Assembly: GCA_000469685.2 (NCBI GenBank)
Contig: LS997563.1
Coordinates: forward strand, 25,250,897 to 25,314,896
DNA from: Haemonchus contortus
Lineage: Eukaryota; Nematoda; Chromadorea; Rhabditida; Trichostrongylidae
Length of the DNA: 64,000 bases
Direction: 5' to 3'
The translations under genes and the position numbers were made by a program. This document shows positions 10,203-20,859 of this stretch, in pieces. The first letter of the stretch is position 1. Every line of letters starts with the position of its first letter. Under the pieces are notes generated by a model, which was not told the DNA's origin, ran no database searches, and saw nothing but the letters and a program-made list of their open reading frames with translations.

Positions 10203-11351
10203 TAATAGATGGTGAAAATATAATAAATGCCCAAAATGCCCGCGGATCGCGCTCCCTTCAGGAAGCTTGCATAACTCGAGAAGGTGGACCTCACAGCTTG
10301 TCATGCCTTCATGCTATTTCTACAACAGCCTCTCATCACTAGACAGACGACATCATAACAGTAGCGTTGCGATTCTCGAAAATAATAAGTAGTTAACATA
10401 AAAAGATCTAGTCTTGCAAGGCTCGCTCTTATTCTTCACGTCAATCACATGCGTCCTCCGCTTAATTCTGTGACCTGCCATACTTCCTTACAGCTTTCTA
10501 GGGTGATACGCCTATTCTGTGTAAAGAATTAAGCAGTGACCTAGGAGAAATGAGGCGACTTGTCCACTTGCGGAAACGGAACTGGTTTCGATAGCTCTCC
10601 CTCCCATGACGTGACCTTGTAGAAACTGTCAAATAAGGCAGTGATATAATGTTCAAGCACTGGCAAATGTCATCCTTGAAGCACCATAGAATCTAAACTG
10701 AAATAGAATCGTTGCCTCAATCCGTTGTCATGTTTGAGGCCCGTAAGAGTTTCCTATATCCCCGCGTCTGAAAGTTGAGAGCGACAGAAAAGGGAACTCA
10801 GTAGTTGTCGACTCCGAATATGCCGGTGAGGAAATTCCTTAGTCCTATCTTATGAAATGCGAGACTAGTTCACGACAACGACAGCAGAGAGATACCTTCT
10901 AAAAGTGCAGTGCCTGTAGAAGGCTCCTTTGTGATTACGAGTTTTCAATGACTTTCCAAAGAGGTTAAATAAAGTCTATCACAACTCACTATGCGTCATT
11001 TTGAAATAATTCCAAAAAATCCCAGCGCACTATGCCTAAAGTACCTCAGAATAGCTCGCTATATTACAATATGTTTAATCTTAGTATATCAGTAATAATA
11101 AAACAAATTCTATTGTGCTTCCATCAAAACGAACAGACTGGGGACAGATCTTATGAAATATTGGCAACCCTAATTAAACATTCAACGCTTTGCTTTTTAA
11201 CAGCTCTTTCCTCACCTCGACCAACTCACTAATAACGGAGGGTTTTTTTACGAAGAGCCCCTAGGCCCAATGATGACTCCTGTGCTGATAAGACGTTACG
11301 GCGATGTGGATCAAAAGTCGCCCAAAGTAAACACGGCAGCGTTTTCACATG
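10203..11351. other. Gene-free stretch
   Basis: No gene, repeat or RNA recognised on either strand. Confidence 0.4.
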
Positions 11352-11404
11352 GCCTAAGCCTAAGCGTAAGCTTAAGCATACGCTTGAGCTAAGCCTAAGC
11401 CTTA
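11352..11404 (-). repeat. Degenerate interstitial nematode telomere repeat
   Basis: About nine units of GCCTAA, the complement of the nematode telomere repeat TTAGGC, with the central units mutated (GCGTAA, GCTTAA, GCATAC). The outer units on both sides are perfect. Confidence 0.75.
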
Positions 11405-11948
11405 CAGGATGCGCTTGATCCCTCTGTAGAAAGGGAAACGGGTGAAAAGAATAATACAGTATGAGAAGAGGAACGTAGTAACTCCCTTCTGGAATTCTTC
11501 CTATACAATTGAAAAAAAGAGATTTGATTGTAGCCGCTCGTTAAAATTATTATTTCCCATTTGATTAAATTGAACCTTCTCACAGAATCCATCACTGCCC
11601 ACCTTCTCCTTTGCCGTTTTCGTTACGTTCGCATGAGATGGGCCTCCTCGAAGCGATTTCTCCAGGAAGTACAAGAAACACCCTTTGTTGAATTCTCAAT
11701 TCACTGAAGCCAATTCGCACTATACCAGATTCATTTCGTTTTTGTGTTTGATACACCCATAGTATAGCTGAAGACTTGTTTCCACTGGGATAAGGAAATC
11801 CGTCTGGAACTGTGAGTGTAATACTAAGCTGTTTCACTGACTGCACAACAAAGGTCCAGACTATCCAAAATGTGCACTTGAAGTTCCTTGTGCCGTTTGG
11901 TGTTGTGCAACCAAGTTGATCAGTTCTTTAGATAGAGGCTACTGTTAG

Positions 11949-12150
11949 GTTACCGAGTGATCACTACTGCCACATGCCGGTCTTCGACGAACGAATATCG
12001 GACAGTTTTGACGTTGTGTCTGTCGATGACGGATGTTTGTGGTCGGAAGTTGTTTCAGAGGCGAAGAAGAATTCCTCCCCTCGAGTGTCTATCCAATACA
12101 TAGTGATTGATTTTCATGACAAGCAGATGAAATGCCGTCGTTGGCTAAGG
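11949..12150 (+). CDS. Probable internal exon, function unknown
   Basis: The exon is bounded by CTACTGTTAG and CTAAGG/GTATGA. It is open in one frame for 67 codons, reading LPSDHYCHMPVFDERISDSF..., through DDGCLWSEVV and KKNSSPRVSIQYIVIDFHD to RRWLR. It starts one base into a codon and ends in phase 0. The composition looks like a folded, charged protein. I do not recognise the domain. No partner exons could be placed with confidence: the next plus-strand open stretch (about 12155-12330) overlaps an equally open minus-strand frame. Confidence 0.4.
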
Positions 12151-12905
12151 GTATGATAGCTCCGAATAGAAAATGGTATCTATCACGTGAACATCGAGAT
12201 GGATTTTGAATGCTGGCTCAATACATTCATACACACAGGAGCTTCCTTTATCACCTTTGAATTTCGTGCTGCAGTCCAGTCCATTCCTCGTACCTTGCCA
12301 TACTTTTGTTTGATCACCTCCATTGAATGGAACAAACTCTGAGCAGATGTGACTTCGAAAAAACGTACTCCTTCTTCTGACTAGCAAAATGTGGGTATGA
12401 CACTCTAGAGTTCGACACATCGAAACAACAGAGGGCGATTTTTGAAGCTTCGACTGTTATTTATGATTATTTTTTTGATTTTGATAAGATTTTATTTCTT
12501 ATCTCCTAGAAGAAAATGTGTCGACTAAATAGATGGGATCTGCAGTAAGAAGCCTGGAAACGAAAAATTTCTGACTTGAGGTTTTTAATCAGCGGTAGTA
12601 CCCGAGAAAACCTATGAAAATCTACAACAGCTTGTGGATTGGCATGAAAATCTTTGAATAATGAGATTTTCTATTTTTTCTGGAGCTTGCGATATTCATC
12701 GAATATCAAAAGCATATCCACTGAAAAGGTCACCAATCTTCTGTCGTTCTCTGAGCAAATCATTGGCGCCCGTTGTGCTCATGTCAGGAAACTGTTCCAG
12801 TGAGTCACGAACCTTTTTCTCGCACGTAGAGCATTCAAACAAATGGTGGTGAGAAGGAGCAACGTCTAGAGGGTATAGCGGGTAAGAAACCCGGAAAGAG
12901 AACAC
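12151..12905 (-). other. Minus-strand open stretches of uncertain status
   Basis: The minus strand has an open frame over about 12145-12420 containing GLDCSTKFKGDKGSSCVYEC, and another over 12696-12905 containing FECSTCEKKVRDSLEQFP and RERQKIGDLFSGYAFD. Both are protein-like and cysteine-bearing, but no splice pairs or start codon tie them together, and the plus strand is also partly open in the first. They could be exons of a minus-strand gene or remnants of a transposon. Confidence 0.25.
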
Positions 12906-13039
12906 CGAGTAATTCTTTTATGAATTGCCGAGGAGGAATTTCGACTTGCGTGGTCGCGCACTTATGATGGTTTCAGACATTTTTATCCAACTGCATTGGT
13001 GAAGTGCTGGGGTTCACAGGTGCGAGCGGTAGTTGTGAC

Positions 13040-13200
13040 TATCTCGCATGATTCCAGCAAGTGTTGACCGTTGAGTGGTAAACAGTGCCTTCAGCGATTG
13101 TGTTGCTTATGACATCAGCCACAACTTTCGCGCCTTTCCCTTGGCGCAACTCACAAAAGGTGATGGTGAAAAGGAGTGTTGATCAATTGTTGATAACTGC
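13040..13200 (-). pseudogene. Possible mariner N-terminal remnant
   Basis: The minus strand reads CELRQGKGAKVVADVISNT followed by IAEGTVYHSTV. The spacing of hydrophobic and charged residues resembles the N-terminal helix-turn-helix of mariner transposases (a helix, then EGTVS-like, then STVRRWF-like). The resemblance is limited to about 35 residues and frame breaks follow at once. Confidence 0.25.
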
Positions 13201-14011
13201 TAAAGTTTATGGGCATGCCCTTATCTACCCAAGTGTTGATTACCCAGAAAATATCGTGGGGGTTTTTATCCTGCTTCAATGCCTTCCTGATGATAACTAC
13301 TTGGGATCGCTTCAATGATTATAATCTCACCAAAACGCTGCCTCATTCCAAACATAATGAAAAGAAAATTGAGGGATTGTCTTCCTCCAATGCTACCGAT
13401 GAACTCAGCGCCGATGCTCTTTCAAAGCAACGAACGTCCATCTGAACATGATGTCGCCTTCTAAATTCGAGAGCCTTCTGATTTGGTTAAGTTTTCAACG
13501 TTGGAGATAGATGCCAACTTCTGGGGCTGAATCTCTTCTTAGATTAGGTTGTTAAGAACTGGGCAAAAGTGAAAAGTGAAGTAGAAGTGAAGGAGCTATT
13601 GTTCGAGAATTTCTAGAAGATTAGAACACCAGTACAGACTCTGGCAGAGAATTATTCAGATTCACCGGAGCAAATCAAACAAAAGTTACATCGCTAAGCG
13701 TTTGCTGAAGGATGCTATTCAATCTCGAAAGAAACCGTTTACAACCTTCATATCAATTTCCATCTTTCTACATCGTTATCCTCCCTTTCATGTGGTATAA
13801 ATAGCTGCGGACCACGCTGCCTGCGCATCTCGATAAGTGATAGAAGTATCTTTATCTTACATCTCTCTATCTCTTTATATTTGTTGGAGGTCGCAACCAA
13901 ACCGAATGATTTAGTTGCCAAGCGCTCACGACAATGGACCTGCTCCTATTCCCATCAAAGCTGTCGACCGTTGTCTCGAAGAGGAAGTCTTTAGAGTTTT
14001 TTTTTCATACG
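13201..14011. other. Gene-free stretch
   Basis: No supported gene. Short open frames at 13209-13445 lack splice borders and motifs. Confidence 0.35.
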
Positions 14012-14347
14012 TATGGTTCTGAAAGGTTCTGAATGGGCGGAGGTGGTGTAGTGGCAAGTGGCGCACTATATCACACGCACGGTCAAGGGGTCGAATCCCG
14101 GATCGATGCCCGCCTAGGCCAAAAAGCCTTCCATCCCTCCGGGGTCGGTAAATTGGTACCAGACTCGTCTGGGAGGATAAAAGCACTGACTTGTACATCG
14201 GCTGGCCACCACAAGTCATTGTATATCCCACATACACACTCATTACGCCACTACGATTCTGAATGGAAGTCGAGTGCGGGGGCGCATCCCTCAGACGGGA
14301 TTGATTAACGCCAAAAACTTTATCCTTTACCCTTTTATGGTTCCGAA
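14012..14347 (+). mobile_element. tRNA-derived SINE with target duplication
   Basis: The head (from about 14034) has an A-box-like GGTGTAGTGGCAAG and a B-box GGTCGAATCCC at tRNA spacing. The body carries the tail blocks CGTCTGGGAGGA and GGCTGGCCACC found in the minus-strand copy at 10004. A 12-base imperfect direct repeat, TATGGTTCTGAA at 14012-14023 and TATGGTTCCGAA at 14336-14347, flanks it and fits a target-site duplication from LINE-mediated insertion. A partial third copy may lie near 32316-32450. Confidence 0.8.
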
Positions 14348-16816
14348 TCTATGATCCTTTCATTGTGAAGGCTTTTGATAGCACGGAATGTTTTGCTGTG
14401 CTACTCATTAGTCTTTACACTATAAATGATAACACTATAATGATCGAAACTGCCACAGAATGCACTCTTTACATTGCAAATTATGATTATAAAGTGAATC
14501 GAACTTTGCACAATACCATTGCATCATCGCTGCGCATTTTTAGAAAACGTCATTAAATGGCTTCCTTTACCGAAAACTAATTCCACAACCACTGCCAAAT
14601 TCACTAGTACTAAAAACAGCTCAGCTTTTTCAACTTTCAACAAAAAACAGCTTCAGCTCATTAATAGCCGAGCAATCTTCAAAACGGAGATTTACTTATT
14701 ACTCGAGCAGGCTGATTCAGTTTATCAGATCAGAGTTTAAGAGCACCATCACTGGATACCAAAATTACGAGCTTCTAAATATAAAATTACGTTTTGAATC
14801 ATGTTGCGAATGGTTCCGAGTCAACCTGCCATTCTTCATGAATATAGTACACTGTCTTAAGAAAGTATTATCGAAATATAGCACAGTGTGTCCGAGAATT
14901 TTATCGTGGTAATTGATTGGTCTGCAAAGATGTATCAAACTCGCACACAGTAAATTTCATCAACTATTTGGTATGAAATTCGGCAGCATGGTGCATTTCG
15001 AAGTTTGCCAATGTAAAAATTGGAAACTCTTCACCAGCACCGACACTCCCAAACAAATCGAGAAGTTAATGCTATATGGATTGAAAACTTTCTGGCACTG
15101 TTTGAACCCTTTCCAAACCCCTTCCGAATCTTGTTCATATGAAAAGTTTGGGTGAGCACTTAGAGTGGAGATTCTACCATTTCCTCAGAAATCCTGAACA
15201 AAACAGAATGCCCAATAGAGATGAGGCGAAGTCGCTAAAAAATGAAATCAAAGTACAGTTTCGACCACCTTCGCGAGGCAACTGGGACGTCAATTTCAAA
15301 AAGAAATAATGAAATGGATAAGAGATGCAGACTTGGATATGTCAGAATAGATTCTGTGAAAAAGTTGATTGAATAGCAACTTTCATCAGTTCGACTTGAT
15401 TAACAGGAGGTCCCCTCTGGAAACTGAAAGCAAAAAGTGTGGAAGGAGCAATTACTCGTCTTCGAATCACAGAACTATGTAAAAACTAACAGGGCAACTA
15501 ATCAAGAAATGAAGCAGCAGAAGGCATAACTGGGTTTTCTGCACTCCAAACTTCTTCCTTAGTGATGGACAACATGTCCCCAACTATAGACCTATTTACT
15601 AGTTTCAAGGGCGTGTAGAAATTCCTCTCCCTCAACCTCTTCTTTGTCCAAAGATTCAATTTTATAGAACGCTACAATATTCGAAAAATTCACTGGTATG
15701 GTGAACTCTACATAGAACTCACTATGGAGGCTACAGCATTCCAATTACTTCCACTTCAGAGAACGCGATAACCTGTAAACAAGGATATCTGGAAAATTCA
15801 CTTGAAGAATTCAAACTGAAAATGTTAGAGAGTTTCTGAGAAAAACATTGAGTGAGTTCTCAATCCTTCCCGCATTGAATTCAGACCACGGCTTATTGTT
15901 TCCAGCCTTCATTGGAGGGGGTTGCTTTTTTCGATACAGTTGCGACAGGCCTACTGGTGAGCTTTTCAAACACTTTAGCTGTACTAGAGAATAAAATCGA
16001 AATGTTCCATGACTTCAAAGACTTTTCTTCAGCTTTCCATGATCAGTTCTAACACGATCTATCTTTGCTAAGAAAGGCAATTAGAAGACAAGAGAAGACT
16101 GCAGAGTTAGAAAAACTCAAATCAGCATTTAATCGTTTTTGTACAGGCAACCACGATCAATACACTTATAATGATTCACTGCTTCAGTAGAGGAATGCAT
16201 AGTACCTCAATCAATTAAGGAGCCTTTCTCTAGGATCTGATGGGAATATACCGAGACATTATTTCATCAAGCAAACTGTCTTTTTGTGTTCTATACTTGA
16301 GTTGAACTCGTTCAATTGAGAGAGCGGGTGAATGGTGTGTTTATGAAAATACTCCATCCTGGCTGGTAAAGGATTACGAAAACAAGAAAAATCTCATAAG
16401 CTGATTTTTGCGCTCGTGAGAATTTCCAACTCCCTCTCTCCCATTTCGCAATTTAGCCAGCTCATCAGAGACTGTCATGGTCAATGCTATGTTAACATCG
16501 AAAGCCAAGAATAGAAAAAATAAAACGAGTTCTTCTCTGTTTTTTCATTAGGCTACCTAACTCGCTATCGCATGGCTGCGGTATAGTCGCTAGCGGGTTA
16601 AAAGGGGCTGATGGAAAAAGACATAACGGGAAGGTCGAAGCGAGTTTCGCCCTAGAGCTTCTTCTGTAATGTGTCAGAACACACCGGGTACGACAGATTC
16701 GCAAGAAGCTTGCTACGTCAACTGCCATCGTTCTATCGCTGCGCAACTTTTTCGACTAGGCACTGCGTACATCGTTATGACTGAAACGGATGCGTCATTT
16801 GGTTACGCCTCTCACA
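14348..16816. other. Long gene-free stretch upstream of the collagen gene
   Basis: Nothing firm on either strand. Scattered plus-strand patches such as 15170-15310 (reading PEQNRMPNRDEAKSLKNEI) and 15405-15510 look coding but are broken by stops and lack splice borders. The last few hundred bases are the likely promoter region of the collagen gene at 16857. Confidence 0.4.
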
Positions 16817-16817
16817 T

Positions 16818-16824
16818 TATAAAA
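16818..16824 (+). promoter_or_regulatory. TATA box of the collagen gene
   Basis: TATAAAA lies 33 bases before the collagen start codon. Cuticle collagen genes commonly have TATA promoters. The short distance leaves a very short untranslated leader unless the message is trans-spliced. Confidence 0.65.
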
Positions 16825-16856
16825 GCTAGACGCAAGCCATCGTCAAGCGACCTACG

Positions 16857-18503
16857 ATGGGCGACGACGACAAGTGCGACAAGGCGGCGTTGGCCGCGAG
16901 TCAGAAGCAATTCGCCTTCATCGGCATTGCCGTATCCACCATCGCCACACTGACCGCAATTATCGCCGTGCCCATGCTCTGTATGCACATGCACACTGTA
17001 CATTCGGGTATTCAAGAAGAACTCGCCTTTTGCCGTTCAAAAACCACTGGACTGCAAGCCGAATTTAACAAGGTGCGTTGCCTCTGAAGTTTTTCTCAGT
17101 CTTGCTGACAGCACAGCTTCTACGATGAGTGACCAGTCGTGTAATCCGCATGCGTACTGATCAAACCCTCCGAAGTAAAATAACTCCTCAGTGGAAGTGG
17201 ATCCTTCTTATTCGTTTAATTTTTGGAAGTTTACTAATATAAGAACTCTTTATATTTTTGGAGTAACACTCTTCAGTTCTGAAATGTTCGTTCCAATTCT
17301 GGAGAATGCTTTTCGGTCTCAAATTGTAATGTCATAACATAGAATAGTAACCATAGAACTTATTAGCAAAATCTACGTGTGCTTCCGTTACCTACGCTTT
17401 TTTTGGAAAGTCATGCATTAGCTGAGATTATGGGGTACAAGAAAGAAAAGCAGAAGAGAAATAGTGCTACCAGTTCTGAGTGCCTTTACAAGAGACCGAG
17501 GACCTTCGGCTGTAGTCGGTCAGCCGTGAACTCGGGATGATAGCCTGCTTTCCGAGAAAAATCAGCTAGAAGGGAACATATTACTCCATAAAACGGTATC
17601 AGAGCCTTGGTCGCAGTTATGCAAGTGCGAATAGGGATTATGGCAGCTATACATGAAGCCTTCAGGTCTACGATGTGTGAAACTAAAATTACTTAAAGGG
17701 GTTACACGAACTCGAAGTTCTAGAGTTTTCTGTTCAGAAAAATGATATGACTCATTTATGCTTCAATTATCAGCATAATGCCTACTTCCATTTCAGTTAG
17801 AAGGTATCCGCAGCCAAGCGCTCCGTGCAAAACGTCAATATCCTGAGCTATGCTGTTCTTGCGGCATCGGTGAAAACGGGCCTCCTGGACCTCCTGGTGA
17901 GCCCGGAGAGCCAGGTGAGGATGGCCACCCAGGAAAGCCAGGCCCTCCAGGTGCCGACGCGCCGAAGCACAATGCTATTCCAAAACGAGAAGACTATTGC
18001 TTCGAATGCTTGCCATCAGCAGCTGGACCTCCAGGTGTCCCTGGACCGATGGGACCCCCAGGACCGCAGGGAAGCATTGGAGAGGTAGACAGCTGAGTCT
18101 TTTTTTGACAATCCAAGAATGCATGATTTCATTTTCACTTCAGGCTGGACCACCTGGACCTGCTGGTCATCAAGGACCACCAGGACCGCGAGGACCTCCC
18201 GGAAAGGATGGCGAAGACGGTGAAGCTGGTCCACCTGGGCAACCCGGAACAGTCCGTAGTTTACCTTCACCCCAGGGAGAAGCAGGTGAGATGGGTGAGG
18301 TAGGCCCACCGGGTCCTCCAGGTCCAGACGGTCGTCCTGGTATCAATGGACGACCAGGACAACCAGGAGAGCAGGGAGAACCTGGAATGGACGCTCCAAA
18401 TGGTAAAGACGGTGAGCCTGGTCCACGCGGTCCACCAGGACAAGACGGCTTGAAAGGTTCCTGTGATCATTGCGCTCCTCCCCGTACTCCTCCTGGTTAC
18501 TAA
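16857..18503 (+). CDS. Nematode cuticle collagen (three exons, 287 residues)
   Basis: Exons 16857-17072, 17797-18084 and 18144-18503 join in phase 0 across GT...AG introns of 724 and 59 bases. Exon one encodes the nematode cuticle collagen N-terminal domain: cytosolic head, membrane-spanning signal-anchor at about residues 19-41, then the CRS-TGL-E region. A furin-like RAKR site at 82-85 would release the mature chain. Next come CCSCG at 91-95, a Gly-X-Y block at 100-126, a YCFEC pair at 139-143, the main Gly-X-Y block from 149 with one seven-residue break after GTV (residues 206-212), and a C-terminal CDHC ending in PPGY. Length and cysteine layout are normal for cuticle collagens, which trimerise, are cut and cross-linked in the extracellular matrix. 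I cannot name the orthologue. The gene looks intact and is the best supported in the window. Confidence 0.96.
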
Positions 18504-18685
18504 TCATTTGAAGGACAGAAAACAATCAACAAGCTTTGGATCCTCACTTTTCTCAGCGGAAACATAGAGAGTGTGTTGAGCGAGTTTTCTTGTAACAAAC
18601 AACTATGGTGTTTCAATTGTAAAATCCTGCCCGTTTCTCGAAAAGAGTGTTGCGTCAATTGTTGTTGAAAATGAAAATTGCTTCA

Positions 18686-18691
18686 AATAAA
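18686..18691 (+). terminator. Poly(A) signal of the collagen gene
   Basis: AATAAA lies 183 bases after the collagen stop codon in AT-rich sequence, giving a 3' untranslated region of about 200 bases. Confidence 0.7.
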
Positions 18692-18703
18692 TTTTTAAAT
18701 GCG

Positions 18704-19546
18704 ATATCAACCTAAGCAGTATTTATATTTTGACAAAGTTTCAGGGAAATGGTTTGCCTGAATTCGGTGTGACAAATTTCGTATGGATTTCAGATTAGTA
18801 AAGGAATAACTGCTCAGTGATCTGAAAATTCAAACTTGCCTACTTTTTTATTGCGCACTATATCCACAAAAAACAGCTGTTTCGGCTATCAGTTTGAATT
18901 TCAGATTTTTGATGGGTATGATAATACCGAAAACCTATTCAAAACCCTACTGTTGTTGGAGAAATGGTGAGGATACGCTTTTTCGAAGGCGGAGGTCACA
19001 GTGGGAAGAAGCTTTTTTATACGATGCAAAGGGCAAGATTCCATTCGTTCCTGTGGTAGCAATGAAAACATTGCAGAAGCCTTGACAAAGTCAAAAAGGG
19101 TAGCTGGTTCCAGAACGATGCTAGTAAAGAAAAGATGTAAAACAATAAGATCAGCAAGGAATATGAAACAAGTTTTGGAGGTTACACGATATAAAACTTC
19201 TCTCATTCTGATGTTGCGGTTTACTACTCGTCATCATTCCGTTATAAATGGTTTCAAAAGAGATTCTTGCCCGATAGTTCTTTGGAGCAGGTCGAACTTA
19301 ATAGTCTCGATTGTTGTAAACTCCAATCACACACTATACATTGCAGGAAATTCGTTATTGTCCCATACATAGCTGAAGTGACACCATGGCTTCTCGTCTG
19401 TCTGAACAGCACTCCTATTGCTAAAAGGCAGGCTTCCAGGGGAAGATCGAACCATGTTTACAAACAAAAATATAGTGTTGGCATCAGCTAAAGTGGCATG
19501 GCAATGGAAGTGTATAAAACTAGTTCGGGAATAGTTTTTCTAAGTT
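18704..19546. other. Gene-free stretch downstream of the collagen gene
   Basis: Only unrecognised open frames, the longest 123 codons at 19001-19372 on the plus strand, without motifs or splice borders. Confidence 0.35.
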
Positions 19547-19567
19547 TCCTACTTTATATAATTCGCT

Positions 19568-19662
19568 AAGTGTGTCTGTTGGTGTGTCAGTGTGTTTGTG
19601 TGTGTGTGTTTGTTTGTGTGCGTATGTGTGTGTGTGTGTGTGTGTCGGTGTGTGTGTCTGAC
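19568..19662 (+). repeat. (TG)n-rich tract
   Basis: Imperfect TG microsatellite with interspersed TC, directly before the tandem ~146-bp repeats, the same arrangement as at 47815 and 63080 and, inverted, at 51100-51190. Confidence 0.9.
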
Positions 19663-20155
19663 CGGAAATTCATAGCTCCTGTCTCCGTGGACCTATAGCG
19701 TTCAAATTTGGTAGGAGTAAGGGGGCAGGATAGGAACACCTATGGTAGGTGGCAGGACCGGACACCATTAACAGGGAGCGCGGGGTGCGCGTTAGAAATT
19801 TTGGGCCGCAAATTCATAACTCCTATTGCCGTGGACCTAGGAAGCTCAAATTTGGCAGGAGTACAGGGGGCAGCATGGGAACACTTATCACTCGTGGTAG
19901 GACCAGACTCCATCCGCAGGGGGCAGGTCGTGTGCGATAGAAATTTTAGGTCACAAATTCATAACTCCTGTTCCAGTGGACCCGAAGCGTTCAAAATTCG
20001 TAGGAGTACAAGGGGCGGCATGGGAACACTTATGGTGGTTGGCAGGACCGGACTCCATGCACAGGGAGAGGGGCGTGCGCGATAGTAATTTTGGGCCGCA
20101 AATTCATAACTCCTGTTTACGTGGACCTAGAGCATTCAAATTTGGTAGGATCACA
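19663..20155 (+). repeat. Minisatellite, ~146-bp unit, about 3.4 copies
   Basis: ATTCATAACTCCTGT-type motifs recur at about 19668, 19812, 19958 and 20101, giving a period near 145 bases. Each unit also carries GTGGACCTAGA, CAAATTTGGTAGGAGTAC and GGCAGGACCGGACTCC. The array keeps two frames open for more than 60 codons, which is a by-product of its repetition. Related arrays lie at 45830-46090 and, inverted, at 50632-51105. Confidence 0.85.
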
Positions 20156-20340
20156 CCTTTCGTATTACCAGTGGAACCTCAGCATTCTAATAGGTGATGC
20201 AGGATATGACGGGATCGTAGGTACTCGGTGACAGGAACTGATGATAACTGATAAGAGAAGATGAAGGACCTAAGAGTGCCACCTACCGATCGAAATCCGA
20301 ATATCTCCGGTATCTACGATGTAGCTTTGACCGTTCAGTA

Positions 20341-20344
20341 TGTT

Positions 20345-20379
<35 letters not shown>

Positions 20380-20382
20380 TTC
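20341..20382 (-). repeat. (TAAA)n tail of the CR1-like element
   Basis: Ten TTTA units in a row; read on the minus strand they are the simple-repeat 3' tail of the non-LTR element that extends to about 23095. Confidence 0.85.
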
Positions 20383-20859
20383 AACTATTGCACAGAGGAT
20401 GTACTGGCAAAAAAGCAAGTGCTAAGGTGGCGTCAAATTAACAATAGTGGAGCATATGTAGTACTTATTACAGCAAATAAAAAGGGAATACAGCGTTACA
20501 AAATACAATGGCCACAATGAAAGTCCAAAAATGGCTGCTCCGGATACCAGCTTAGTAGGTCCGCCAACCTCTTCCAGGGCTCAGAAGAAGGGATACAGTG
20601 ACAGTCAAAGCTGACGAGTTGGGCCAAAAATGAAGGGTGCTAAAGTGGAACAAAAATGCAGTCAGCCGTTACGATTACATAGTCCTCAATAGATCATTTA
20701 GAATAGATTACAAGAACAAGGGAGAAATGAAATAAAGGGAAGAAATTCAGAAATACCAGAAAGAGCCAAAAAAAAAACAGAAGAAAAAACTTAACCTTCA
20801 GAGATCTCTGCACCGTCGGCCATCCCTGAAATAGCATGCTGCTCTTTGAGATAACGCGC

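Noticed and set aside
19708..20197. Open frames of 60-125 codons across the minisatellite
   Set aside because: They arise because each ~146-bp unit lacks stops in some frames; glycine- and arginine-rich translations are repeat artefacts.
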